From contig NC_092333.1 in NCBI RefSeq assembly GCF_046630445.1, positions 355,107,001 through 355,171,000 on the forward strand: a stretch of 64,000 nt of DNA, in the 5' to 3' direction. This document shows positions 47,551-58,802 of the stretch, in pieces (position 1 is the stretch's first letter; each line of letters begins with the position of its first letter). The notes under the pieces were generated by a model, which did no database searches, was not told where the DNA came from, and was given only the letters and a program-made list of their open reading frames with translations. Made by a program: the position numbers and the translations under genes. The DNA comes from Rutidosis leptorrhynchoides (Eukaryota > Streptophyta > Magnoliopsida > Asterales > Asteraceae).

Positions 47551-49932
47551 TGATATTGCTCTAAACATGCATATTATTCGACGCAATATCAGTCATATTT
47601 CATCAGCTTTTATCATTTAAAAAGACATTCAACGTATAATATTCAAGAAAAACGACAAAAGTGGACAAGAGCTTGAAGTTTGAAGAAACGATGATAAAAC
47701 GATAGTTTTAACCAAATTTATATCAAGAAACGTTTATCCGAATGAAAGTACAAGATAGATGAAGAAAAGAGTTCAAATGGAAAGTGCCAAGTCAGTACAC
47801 GTCAATACGGGATCAACAAAGAACAAACGAAAAAGAAAAATAAAGGAAACTGTCATTAACACATACGCGAATCGTGTAGGTCTACACGAAACGCGTAGTA
47901 ATTTGTTCTTACGCGAATCGTGTAGCCATACACGAAATGTGTAGTATTAGGCAGAACATAATCATTGATTCAGATAAGGGCGGCTGGCTTTTGAGTTTTA
48001 AAACAATTCTTTTGTTGAATTGTGATACAGCAAGGAACCAATTAAGCTCAACTACTCCCTTCTATTCATGTTAAATACGGAGTATGTACAGAGAGGGAGA
48101 ACACACAGGACACATATCAATTACTATACAAAAATTGTTACTTTAGTTACTTTATATTTTTCAAGTACTCCGTATAATTTAGTTCCATATTATAGTTGAA
48201 GAATTAAGATAGTTTCAAATATTAAGGGTGTATTGTTCGTGATTACGGGTGTTATTATTGTAATTTTCTACCGTTTGAAGTTAATGAAAGTGAAGATATT
48301 TTAGTAAGTTTACTCTGTTAAAATTATCGTTGTTATTATGTTTGCATATCCATATTTTTATGTTTACCCTAGCGTAATGAATAGCTAAATTTTCATAGTG
48401 TTAGCTTAGATGTAGAGCCCCTAGTGAAATGGATTGTTACCATTTGTAAAAGTTAAAATGTAACTTTAGTATTTTTAATATTGAGCCTAGTTAAAAGAAC
48501 TATTATTGTATAATTAGGTATTTAACTCTTGCCACTTAATTTATTAAATTTAAATAACGAAAGTTGTTTTTATTTACATAAATTAAGCTTCAACATTAAA
48601 AATGATCTAGACGAATTTATGGATAAGTTATTAACACCAATTTAGAAATAAACTTCGGTGGTTTGGGTAATATCAATAATTATATGATAGTGAAATTATA
48701 AAAAGGGAAACCGTTATGATTTGGGTATTGGCGAAAGTCAAAACTAGGCTAGGTCTCAATTTAAATACTTAGGGAATAGTAGCTATCTAAATAGAATCCG
48801 ATGAAAATTAGATTTATTTTAGTTAGTCGTAACCTTATATTTATTCGAAAGAAAAATATAAAGTTTATTACTAAAACATTTTAAATAGGGCGCAAACTTA
48901 AAACAATCCATGGACCTAGGGGTGACACATTTAAGTAAACACTCCCATTTATCCCATTTATATTTATTATAAAAGTATTATTATTATTATTTACAAATTA
49001 TTATTATAAAATATAAAAGATTACATAAAAATACTTAAAATTCGTACCAGACTGTTTGTCACATCGTATAAGTCATACGCGAAACGTGTATGATTACACG
49101 AAACGCGTACGCCTGTTTATCAAACTGTACGATCAGATCTACACAATTCGTGTAAGGTTTAAGATATACGCGATACGCGTATAAATACGCGAAACGCGTA
49201 GACAGTAATCCGGCTACAGTACCAGTAGGGTTAAAATTAGGGTTTTAATTATTTAATTAGTTTAAAATTAGGGTTTTAGCCTTTTTACTATAATATTTAG
49301 GTTATTACTATATAATTTATTTTAGTTCTTATAAAATACTTTAATACATGTTAAATCCTAATAATTAGTGTTAATTATAATACTTTATAATTAGAAATTA
49401 GTTTACAATTAGTTAATTATTTTAATTCCTTTTAATTTGTATTAATCTTTTTAAACATGTCATTTAGTTAATTTAAATAAGTTTATATTATAATTGCTCA
49501 AAACAAAATTCTAAACATATAGTTTTATTAAAATTTACTATTTTACTAATTACCATTTAGTAATATAATTAATGCATCATAATTAGTATAATTTCATTTA
49601 GTTCGTTTTTAAAGTTAATTATTGTAATCTTGTAATTTTATTTAGTAAATTAGTTTAAGTTATTTTCTTTTACTGTTATTTTATAAATTCCTAATCCAAA
49701 ACCCCCTTTAATTAAGTTTGACATCAAAGACTATTAAAAACCATTAAACACTCCATCTCCCTGTGGAACGAATCGGATTTACCGACAAACTAAACTACAC
49801 GGATATGACTAGTTGCCTATATATGTGTGAAATCAACCTGAATTCAATATAATACCACATATACAATAAATCAATTCGTGTAACAAAACAACTCAAATCC
49901 GTTCAAAATAAAGGTTACGTTTCGCAACATCA
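47551..49932 (+). repeat. 3' LTR of element B
   Basis: 2382 bp, the same length as the 5' LTR, with about 16 single-base differences counted by eye and no length change. Palindrome clusters sit at matching positions (about 47864-47943 and 49075-49200). Confidence 0.92.
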
Positions 49933-49937
49933 AATAT

Positions 49938-50428
49938 TAATTTACCCACTTGATCAGAATGAATAATCAATTACCCAACCCGAATAATTAATTAAATGAT
50001 CGTAAAAGATGTCGTATAAATGTCACTAAGTAGAACATACATAATCATTTTAATAATTATTAGATTAACTAATTTGAAGATAGGTTCGACAGATTCTAAT
50101 GAGTTGTCATTCGATTAGACAATACCCCCTATCTATTAATAGTCAATATTCCAATGTCCACAAGCGTCGGTCTTTTGTCCAAACCTTAATTATGGTACAA
50201 AATCTAATAACCCAATCTTAATTTTTAGTCCAACATCACGATTACTTTGGCTCAAATAAGCATAATAATAACTTAGTTACGAGACATTAATTTAAAAAGG
50301 AAGAACATAGCTTACAGTGATTATTTATTGCGTAGCGTTGCACGGACAGAATTTTGACTTAAAACCCGTAAAACATTCCTTACAATAACCCAATTATTAT
50401 TAAACTTAATTTAAAATTAAAATTATAA

Positions 50429-50489
<61 letters not shown>

Positions 50490-51135
50490 TAGAGAGTAGA
50501 TATAAAAAGATGTGTTTTTACTCGCAGAAAACTGGCGAATTTATAGAATGTGGCCTGCTACAGTAACTCATGCGGTCACATGAGATTTTAGTGCAAATCT
50601 CATGCACTCGCACGGGCTCATGCACTCGCATGAGTTTTATGCCTATTTCCCATGCGATCGCATGGCCGTCAGATCCAGCTCACATATTTTTTGTTTGCTA
50701 GTTTGTCGACGTTATTTAATATAATATATAATATATAAATAATTTATATAATTATTTAAATATTATATTATATTCTTGTGCATAGTTGACTTGTAATTTT
50801 AGCTCCGTTGCGTCGCGCGTTGATAGTTGGCTCAGGTCCCAGTTCTGGTTTTTCGAACGTCCTTTCGTATAATTTAATATCTTGTACTTTACGTTTTGCG
50901 GCTCGTACTCTTGTAATTTTGAGACGTTTCTCATCAATAAATTGAACCACTTGAATTATATCTTGTACATTTGAGCTTTTTGGTCATTTGTGTCTTCAAA
51001 TCGTCGTTTTCTTCTTTTGTCTTCGCACTTATTTATTTAAACGAATATTACATAAAAATAGAACAATTGCAACTAAAAGCTTTACATATTGGAAGGATAT
51101 TGATACTAAATATATGTTCCTTTTTAGCATTATCA
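49938..51135 (-). repeat. 5' LTR of element A, second half
   Basis: It resumes directly after B and its duplicated AATAT, and ends TTTAGCATTATCA. Relative to the 3' LTR it has a much longer (TA)n (about 50435-50484) and an extra palindrome-like copy (CTCATGCACTCGCACGGG region, about 50599-50635). Minus promoter elements match the other LTR. Confidence 0.9.
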
Positions 51136-51181
51136 GTTTTCCTTTCTCATATTTAGCTGAATCACCGAATTACTTTCCATC

Positions 51182-53130
51182 ATGTCTACATCACGTTCTC
51201 CAACAACCTCAAGTCCTTTAGTGACTGATTACAATTCACTTATTACTGAAGAGTTACTCGAACAGATCAAGCTTAATTATCTGATGCTTGATCAATTCAT
51301 ACCTATTGCACCTGCACCAGGTGTTACTGCTGACAATCCCCCAAAGGATTATATTACCATATACGAAACCTCACTGTACTTAGGCAATCTGAGGCTTCCT
51401 TTTACTGACTTCTTTTTAAATGCGTGCCAGTTTTACGCGGTTGGTCCTGGCCAATTGCATCCTAATGCGGTGGCGAAACTTATATTATTTGAAATGTACT
51501 GTAATTCCATCAATAGGCCAGCTTCTCTGGACGTATTCCTCAAGTTTTCTACCATCTTAACTCACGATGCCAGCTGGTTTACCTTCAAGTGCCGTAATGG
51601 TGTTATGGACACACCAAAGGAGAATGTTAGCAACTGGCAAAAATCTTTTTTCTTTATAAAAAATACGGCTCTCCGCGGATACAAGAAGATCAACACCTGG
51701 GTAACTGCATGTTCTAAATACAGCAAAGACCGCGTTACCCTTGATGAATACGAAATAGAAACCTTTCAACAGATCATTAATACGCGTCTCCAAATTCGCC
51801 CTTATGGAATTGTGCCTTTACACATAGGCAGAATTTCTATGCACTGGCCATGGGCAAACCAAATTGGCATCTTCAAGGATGCAGATGATAACGGTATATA
51901 CTTGTCTTATTTGCAATTTTCCTTTTGTTAATGCGTATTTTCATATATATACAACTGTTAACATTTACCATTATTTTCGCAGAGATTTCTCTCGCCCAGC
52001 TCATGCGTCAGAAGAATATCACAGGATACACTTCTTATCGTCGTTCATTAGAGGATGACAAAATTATCGACGTTGAAGAGCCACTGATTAATGAGAACAC
52101 AATTGCGGAAATTCATGAAAAGTCGAAACGCAAAAGTTCTTCAATTAATCTCGCTGCTTCAGAAAAGAAATGCTCAAAACGCGTTGTTCAAGATGATTCT
52201 GAGGAGGAAAGTATACAAAATATATGTTACAATCTCATTATAAAAAATATTGCATTCGTACTGCTTTTGCTTAATATAAAATTTTTTTATGCAGAACCCA
52301 TCGATCTTACAAAAAGTTCACAAGAAGGTCTGTAGTTTAATATTTCTCAGGATATTCCGCACAATATTTTTAATAAAGGCTTTACTCCTGCAAGCCCAAT
52401 TATGTCAGTTAAATTCGACCATCTCCATGAACACGTGAACATCGATCGTGAAACAGCCGCAGACCAATTATATAAGCTTGGATCTGCAGTTCCCGCAGAT
52501 GTCCGCGAGGAGTTTGAAAAATTTGATGATGAAACCATGGAAAGTGCTAGAGTGTAGAATCTGTATGCGGCAGTGTGTTTTCTTGTGGATGACGTCCCTC
52601 GTAGGGACAAATTAGTCCAAGAGCTTATAGCCCAAGAAAAAGCATTAAAGCAGGCCGACACCAAGATTGCACGTTTGGAAAAAGAAAACGCCAAGCTTAA
52701 AAAAGAACTTGGAACGTCTCAAACTGCACTTCAATCAGCCGAGGCACAAGTGACTATGCTCACTACTGCGCTTGAGTCCCAACAGCAATTTCCAACTACA
52801 GATGACCAGTTTAAACAACTTGTCGCATATCTCCCCGACCTTAGCCATAAGATCATGGATTCCAAACCAGTTTCGCAGAAATTCCAAGCGTACCTTAACG
52901 CGGTTAAGCTCCGCGAACGCTGCGAGTTTCTATCAATAATCTCAGATGCTTATGGTATTGGTCCACCATATCCAGAGGCCATAGATAAGGAAGTATGCGA
53001 TATGGAGGTTGCAGAGAATATCTATAGTGAAACCAGCCAAGGCATAGAGCGTATTGATATTCCAGTTCTTGCCGCACTTAGCCAACAGGAGAATATTACT
53101 ATTAAGGACATTATGGAAATTGAATTGTAA
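51182..53130 (+). pseudogene. Antisense three-exon ORF of element D (gypsy-type transposase-28-like protein)
   Basis: Exon 1 (51182-51893) encodes MSTSRSPTTS, SLYLGNLRLPFTDFFLNAC, VGPGQLHPNAVAKLILFEMYC and FFFIKN, matching the plant family annotated as putative gypsy-type transposon / Transposase_28. Intron 1 (51894-51982, GTATAT to TTCGCAG) and intron 2 (52211-52294, GTATAC to ATGCAG) keep frame. Exon 3 (52295-53130) holds a coiled coil (about 52615-52790: ARLEKENAKLKKEL). Two in-frame TAG codons (52333-52335 and 52555-52557) break it. Extra ORFs of this type, sometimes antisense, are known in Tat-lineage elements; their function is unknown. The promoter lies beyond element A at 24283. Confidence 0.78.
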
Positions 53131-53971
53131 TCGCATAGTAAATCCGCAATTATGATTGCGTGTATTTTTGTAACACATGACCGCTGTCGTATGCGGTTTC
53201 ATTAATGGAAAATGTTTATATCAGTTGCAACTTTTTATTTTTATAGCGCTTTAAATACTTTTCAATATTCATAATCACTAGCATTGTCCTTTGCATTTTC
53301 ATTGTTTATTATTGTGCACATAATAAACAACTACTCTATGCGAAACAACCTGTATGCACGTGTGTTCACACATTATGAATCTTCTAAGTCCGCCGAAACG
53401 ATCCTTAGGTAAATTTGCGTTTTATGCGAAGCATCCAAGCATTTAAATATCTTGGGAAAATCATAAATATTAATCTTTTCGCATACACATTTTATTTATT
53501 GTAACATTAAGTGGGCTTTACCATCACTTATGCAATTTTGAGCCTGATACTTTCACACCGCTCCTGAATTACAATTTTAGCACAAATTCTTGTAAATTTT
53601 TAATTATATCCATTGTTTCATTCCGCATAACAAAATGGATATTAAAACAGCATTATTTTGATAAAACCAATTGCATTCTGAGCCTTAATATAATTCTGCA
53701 TAAAGTGGGCTTTTCCATCACTTTAGGCCTCATTCTCCATCATTTAGTTATATGTTCACTATATATCATAGTTTACGCGATATAGTGATAATGATATTGT
53801 AATAGAAGTTGAAACACTTTATTTATTAACATTTTGTTGTTTCAAACAACACACAGTAAGTAAAGACAATTTCCAACTTCACCTCTAAACAATAATATGC
53901 GTCTAAAAATCCGCATCTCCATTATTTGCACTAAAAATTTCTTGCAAAATTACAAACAACCACATTTAAAA
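53131..53971. other. Remnant between antisense ORF and gag-protease of D (pol absent)
   Basis: In an intact Tat element reverse transcriptase, RNase H and integrase would lie here on the minus strand. None is recognisable. Two copies of an AAGTGGGCTTT(A/T)CCATCACTT motif occur (53509-53530 and 53702-53724), and AATAAA near 53325 could end the antisense transcript. Confidence 0.5.
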
Positions 53972-55387
53972 TCAATCTATCACCATAACCTCCATGTTTG
54001 TAACCACTACATGACCTTCTGTTCCCACATTTCCATTCATTATTATAGATGCACACAATGGCTGTTGAACCGCAGATGTAACTGTCGCAATACCTTTACA
54101 TATTGCAAACTTTACCATCCCATGAATTGGGGATGAAACAATGCCCAGCTTACGAACAACAGTGCGCCCCAAAAGAATGTTATAGCGCGAAACAGTATTC
54201 ATTACATACAGATTCACCAAAGCTTTACGTGAAAGCTGCGCATTTTGTTCATCAACAACTTCGATTTCCAACTCTAACTGCCCTATAGGCCACGCAGATT
54301 CACTAGAAAAGCCTGATAAAGATATTGCGGTTGGCTTTAGCTTGGATTGAACAACCTTTGGCAGCTTGCGAAAACACTGATTATACATAACATCGACACT
54401 ACTACCAGTGTCCACGTGGACTTTCATTACTTGAATACCTAGTCTCGCAAGCTTGCTTGATATCACAATTGGTTCTTCTAAAAATCCGCAACCATTTTCT
54501 GATGCGAAAGTTATAGGCTCAAGTTGCCATTTTTCATAACTTTGCGGTTTTTGCGTCTCTATATCACCATTAACAGTCACCATGTTTATGACTTGCATTT
54601 CCATAAAAGTATCCTTCTTTCCCACCACCTTCGCACCTAAGTGTTTAATCGCGGGTGCTTTGCGCTCTTGTTGTACCACCGAATTAACATTCGGTGTTTT
54701 TGGAGTAGCAGCTAATGCGGGTACAACGATTGCGTCAGTGGAGCTTGCTTCCTTGTTAATTAAAAGGTGATTGAATTTTCCCTGCCCAACAGCGTCTGCG
54801 ATTAACTCAACAAGGTCGCGGCATCTGTTTGTATCATGCCCATAATCATCATGAAAGATACAAAATTTTGACTTGTCACGCCTATTGTTATCACTTAACT
54901 GCGGTGGGTCTGGAAATGCCTTAGCAATGCGCTCTTGCAGGAGTATTTCCTTTGGAATCTTGGACAATGTTTGAATTACAGCAAAGGAATCATTATTCCA
55001 TTTTCGCGTATAATTCCTGTCGCGATTATTATAACCCTGATTTCCGCCATCTAAATTAGTACGTTGTCGATCATTATGCCAATTTCCACCATTGTTATTC
55101 CTTCTTTGCTGACCAGATCCGCGGTTATAATTGCGGTATCCATCCCCATTACCATCACGGTATGTGTCATTATCATCACACCAATTTCTGTCCTTGCCCC
55201 ATCCGCAATGTTGCACAATATTACTGTCCTCACCATAGCGAATATAATCATATGTTTCCTGCATAACTTTAGCAAAATTACGCGGAACATCTCTGCGAAG
55301 GCGTCGTACAAGGGTTGGGTGCCTTTGCGGATTTATCGCATGCACAAAACCAGAAATTTTTTGATCTTCATTAGGATTTGGGATTTT
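53972..55387 (-). pseudogene. Element D gag C-terminus and protease (Tat type)
   Basis: The frame translates from KISGFVHAINPQRHPTLVRR, typical of Tat gag, through a Gly/Asn/Arg-rich basic stretch, then a zinc motif CIFHDDYGHDTNRC (residues 162-175 of the open frame). The aspartic protease follows, with the canonical active site VDTGSSVDVMY (about residue 312) and NILLGRTVVRKL. The frame ends at 53972 with no reverse transcriptase after it. A TAA lies just upstream near 55388. Element C inserts at 55419, so the gag N-terminus and 5' LTR of D lie beyond the window. The D-T-G-S site distinguishes D from A, B and C, which have D-L-G-A. Confidence 0.82.
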
Positions 55388-55418
55388 TTAACATTCATAA
55401 ATGTACCTTGTCAATAAT

Positions 55419-57410
55419 TGATAATGCTAAAAACGAACATATATTTCATAGCATTATTCCTCAAGAAAGATAAGCTTTTAGTTGCAATTGTTCTATTTAA
55501 AAGTGATATTCGTTTAAATAATAAAAGGTGAAGACAAAAGACAGATTCGACGAATTGAAGATGCAAACGACCAAAAAGCTCAAAAGTACAAAATACAATC
55601 AAAGAGGTTCCAATTATTGATAAGAAACGTCTCGAAATTATAAGAGTACAAGATTCAAAAAGCAAAGTACAAGATATTAAATTGTACGCAAGGACGTTCA
55701 AAAATCCGGAACCGGGACCAGAGTCAACTCTCAACGCTCGACGCAACGGACTAAAAATTACAAGTCAACTATGCACATAGATATAATATAATATTTAAAT
55801 AATTCTTATAATTATTTATATATTATATAAATATTTAAAACCGTCGGTAAACAAAGAGCCAAACTTGTGTGAGCTGTAAAAGCAAACTCCGCGACTCGCG
55901 GAGTTTGAAGGCAAAAAAATGCCGCGAGTCGCGGAGCCCCAAACTCTGAAACTCCCTATAAAGCAAACCGAATTCTGATCATTTTTAACATTCCTAATCT
56001 ATCTCTCTTTCAATATATACGTAAATATATATATATATAATTTATATTTAATTTTAATTTTAATTTTAAATCCTAATAATAAGGGTATGTTAGCGAATAT
56101 TGTAAGGCTGTAAGTCGAAATTCTGTCCGTGTAACGCTACGCTATTTTTAATCATTGTAAGTTATGTTCAACCTTTTTAATTTAATGTCTCGTAGCTAAG
56201 TTATTATTATGCTTATTTAATCCGAAGTAATCATGATGTTGGGCTAATTACTAAAATTGGGTAATTGGGCTTTGTACCATAATTGGGGTTTGGACAAAAG
56301 AACGACACTTGTGGAAATTAGACTATGGTCTATTAATGGGCTTTATATTTGTTTAACTAAATGATAGTTTGTTAATGTTAATATAAAGATTTACAATTGG
56401 GCGTCCCTATAAATTACCATATACACTCGATCGGACACGATGGGCGGGGTATTTATATGTACGAATAATCATTCATTTAATCGGACACGGGAATGGAGTA
56501 ATAGCCACCAGAATAATTAAAACAGGGGTGAAATTATGTACAAGGACACTTGGTATAATTGATAACAAAATATTAAAACCTTGGGTTACACTCAGTCGAC
56601 ATCCTGGTGTAATTATTAAACAAAGTATTAAAATCTTGTTACAGTTTAAGTCCCCAATTAGTTGGAATATTTAACTTCGGGTATAAGGATAATTTGACGA
56701 GGACACTCGCACTTTATATTTATGACTGATGGACTGTTATGGACAAAAACCAGACGGACATATTAAATAATCCAGGACAGAGGACAATTAACCCATGGGC
56801 ATAAAACTAAAATCAACACGTCAAACATCATGATTACGGAAGTTTAAAAAATCATAATTCTTTTATTTCATATTTAATTTCCTTTATTTCATATTTAATT
56901 GCACTTCTAATTATCGCATTTTATTTATTGTTATTGTATTTAATTGCACTTTTAATTATCGTACTTTTTAATTATCGCAAGTTTATTTTATCGCACTTTT
57001 ATTATTCATTATCGTTATTTACTTTACGCTTTAAATTAAGTCTTGTATTTATTTTTAATATTTTACATTTGGTTTTAACTGCGACTAAAGTTTTAAAATC
57101 GACAAACCGGTCATTAAACGGTAAAAACCCCCCTTTATAATAATAATATTACTTATATATATATTTGTATTTTTATAAAAGTAAACTAATATAGCGTTAA
57201 GCTTTGTTTAAAAAGATTCCCTGTGGAACTAACCGGACTTACTAAAAACTACACTACTGTACGATTAGGTACACTGCCTATAAGTGTTGTAGCAAGGTTT
57301 AAGTATATCCATTCTCTAAATAAATAAATATCTTGTGTAAAATTGTATCGTATTTAATTGTATTTCCTGTAAAAATATAAGCTATTTTATATACACCTCG
57401 CGAAACATCA
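55419..57410 (+). repeat. 5' LTR of element C
   Basis: 1992 bp, starting TGATAATGCTAAAAACG and ending GCGAAACATCA. The TATA box TATAAAGC (55957-55964) lies 22 bp after the palindromes. It aligns with the A LTR along its length, but the palindromes have a different sequence. Confidence 0.9.
55884..55964 (+). promoter_or_regulatory. Palindrome pair and TATA box in the C LTR
   Basis: A 23-bp perfect palindrome (arms AAACTCCGCGA and its complement around C, 55884-55906) and CCGCGAGTCGCGG (55922-55934) precede TATAAAGC (55957). Confidence 0.78.
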
Positions 57411-57420
57411 AGTATATTTT

Positions 57421-57438
57421 TGGCGCTGCTGCCGGGGA
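57421..57438 (+). other. Primer binding site of element C
   Basis: TGGCGCTGCTGCCGGGGA, Asp-tRNA type with one change against the site in B. Confidence 0.8.
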
Positions 57439-58802
57439 ACTCTTAAAAGCCGGAAGCGCAACGCTAATATAAAAAAAAAAAAATTTTAGTTTACTTTTAT
57501 TAAAATTCGTTTTTATAAAAATACGTTTTAAATATTCAAAAATATAAAAAGAAAAACAAAAATATAAATATTTTTAAGATTTTGTTAAATATTTAAGTTT
57601 TATAAAGTATCTTTAGTTTGTAAAAATATAAGTTTTTATTATATATAAATTTTAGATTATAAAACAGAAAATTATAAAACAGAAAATAAAAAAAATAAAA
57701 ACGCGTCAATTTAAACTGTACCAGAGTTGAATTCTGGAACCCCGCGACTCGCGGGGTTTGCAGCTTAGGGAACCGCGACTCGCGGAGCCGTCTGACACGA
57801 ACCTAGTGCAGCAATTAATACGAGTTAGGTTTTAATTATTTATTATTATTATTATTAAACCTAATTAGGTTTTATATATAATATTATTTAGTTTAAATTT
57901 TTAATTAATTTGTAATATTAAATTTTAATTAGTTTTATTTATATATAAAAATTAATACTATTATAAAATAAATAATATAAAAATAATATTTTTATAAAAA
58001 TTGTATTTTTTACAACTTTTTGTATATTTTTATATTTTATCCCTTTTTAATCGTTTTAGCGTAATATTTGTATTTTTAGCTCATATTTAGTTTTAAACTT
58101 AGTTTTTGCCATAGTTATTTTTACTTCTAGATTTTTAGGCTTTGCCGTAGAATTCCTTAAGTGCTTTTTCTTTAGACTAAGATTTAAGTACTTTAGAATT
58201 TTGCGACGCCTTTTTAAGTTTTAGTTTCTTTTTAAGTTATTTTCATTTGGGATATAGTTTTTATTGTAAGCTTTAATATTTTTAGACAACTTATACCTAT
58301 GTATCAATTATCATTCCAATTAGTAATCTCAATTTGCGATTATAATTTTAAGTTAGTTGTAGTAATAAGGTTAGGTTTGTCAAGTATTTTTAAGTTTTAT
58401 AAGTTTCTTTTATTTTTCCGTCACCTTTTATTTTTCAACCATTTTTCTTTTTCGACCTTTTTCGACGAACTCTTTTTCTTTCTTATTTCTCGTTATTCTA
58501 GTTTTTAGGACATAGATTTTTATTCTAATTCTTATCTAAATTTCTTAAAATTACGAAAATTTATTTTAAGTGGTTAAATTGATAGACATCCAAATTTTCT
58601 GGTTCGTAGTAATAGTTGGATTTGTACGTGGACCGGGTTATTGGAGCCAAACAGTCCTCAATTATATTGACACCAAACGAATCCTGCCCCTCTGCTGCAT
58701 CTTTTGGCTATTCGAAACGTGGGCAAAATCAGAAAAGTCTATTGATTGGATAACTTATTATAATTTTTCTTTCCTTTTAAAAACTAATAAGATATTCAGT
58801 GA
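57439..58802 (+). other. 5' leader of element C
   Basis: It contains a palindrome pair at 57738-57758 (arms AACCCCGCGA around C) and 57773-57785 (CCGCGACTCGCGG), then T-rich sequence. The conserved block at 58601-58740 follows, just before gag. No supported ORF. Confidence 0.65.

Larger units (their letters stand above)
33518..49932 (+). mobile_element. Element B: Athila-like retrotransposon with env-like ORF, 16.4 kb
   Basis: It is complete from LTR to LTR and flanked by AATAT (33513-33517, 49933-49937), inserted in the 5' LTR of A. Both LTRs are 2382 bp. Internal order: primer site, conserved leader, gag, protease, reverse transcriptase, RNase H, integrase, a small zinc-knuckle ORF, a spliced env-like ORF, 3' untranslated region and polypurine tract. 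Several nonsense codons and one frameshift disable it although the LTRs are nearly identical. Confidence 0.93.
24396..51135 (-). mobile_element. Element A: Athila-like gag-protease retrotransposon, hosting B
   Basis: LTRs start TGATAATGC on the minus strand and end with CACATCA. Flanks are the perfect duplication GTTTT (24391-24395, 51136-51140), lying in D. Without the nested B the element is about 10.3 kb. It has a primer site, a gag-protease reading frame and a polypurine tract, but no reverse transcriptase, RNase H or integrase. Gag and LTR are close relatives of element C, so A is probably a non-autonomous partner of that family. Confidence 0.88.

Noticed and set aside
55051-55417. ORFs on both strands opposite or shifted to D gag
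   Set aside because: Shadows of the gag-protease frame at 53972-55387.
56928-57140. 70-codon ORF in the C LTR
   Set aside because: LTR sequence shared (reverse-complemented) with A; hydrophobic by AT composition, no domain.
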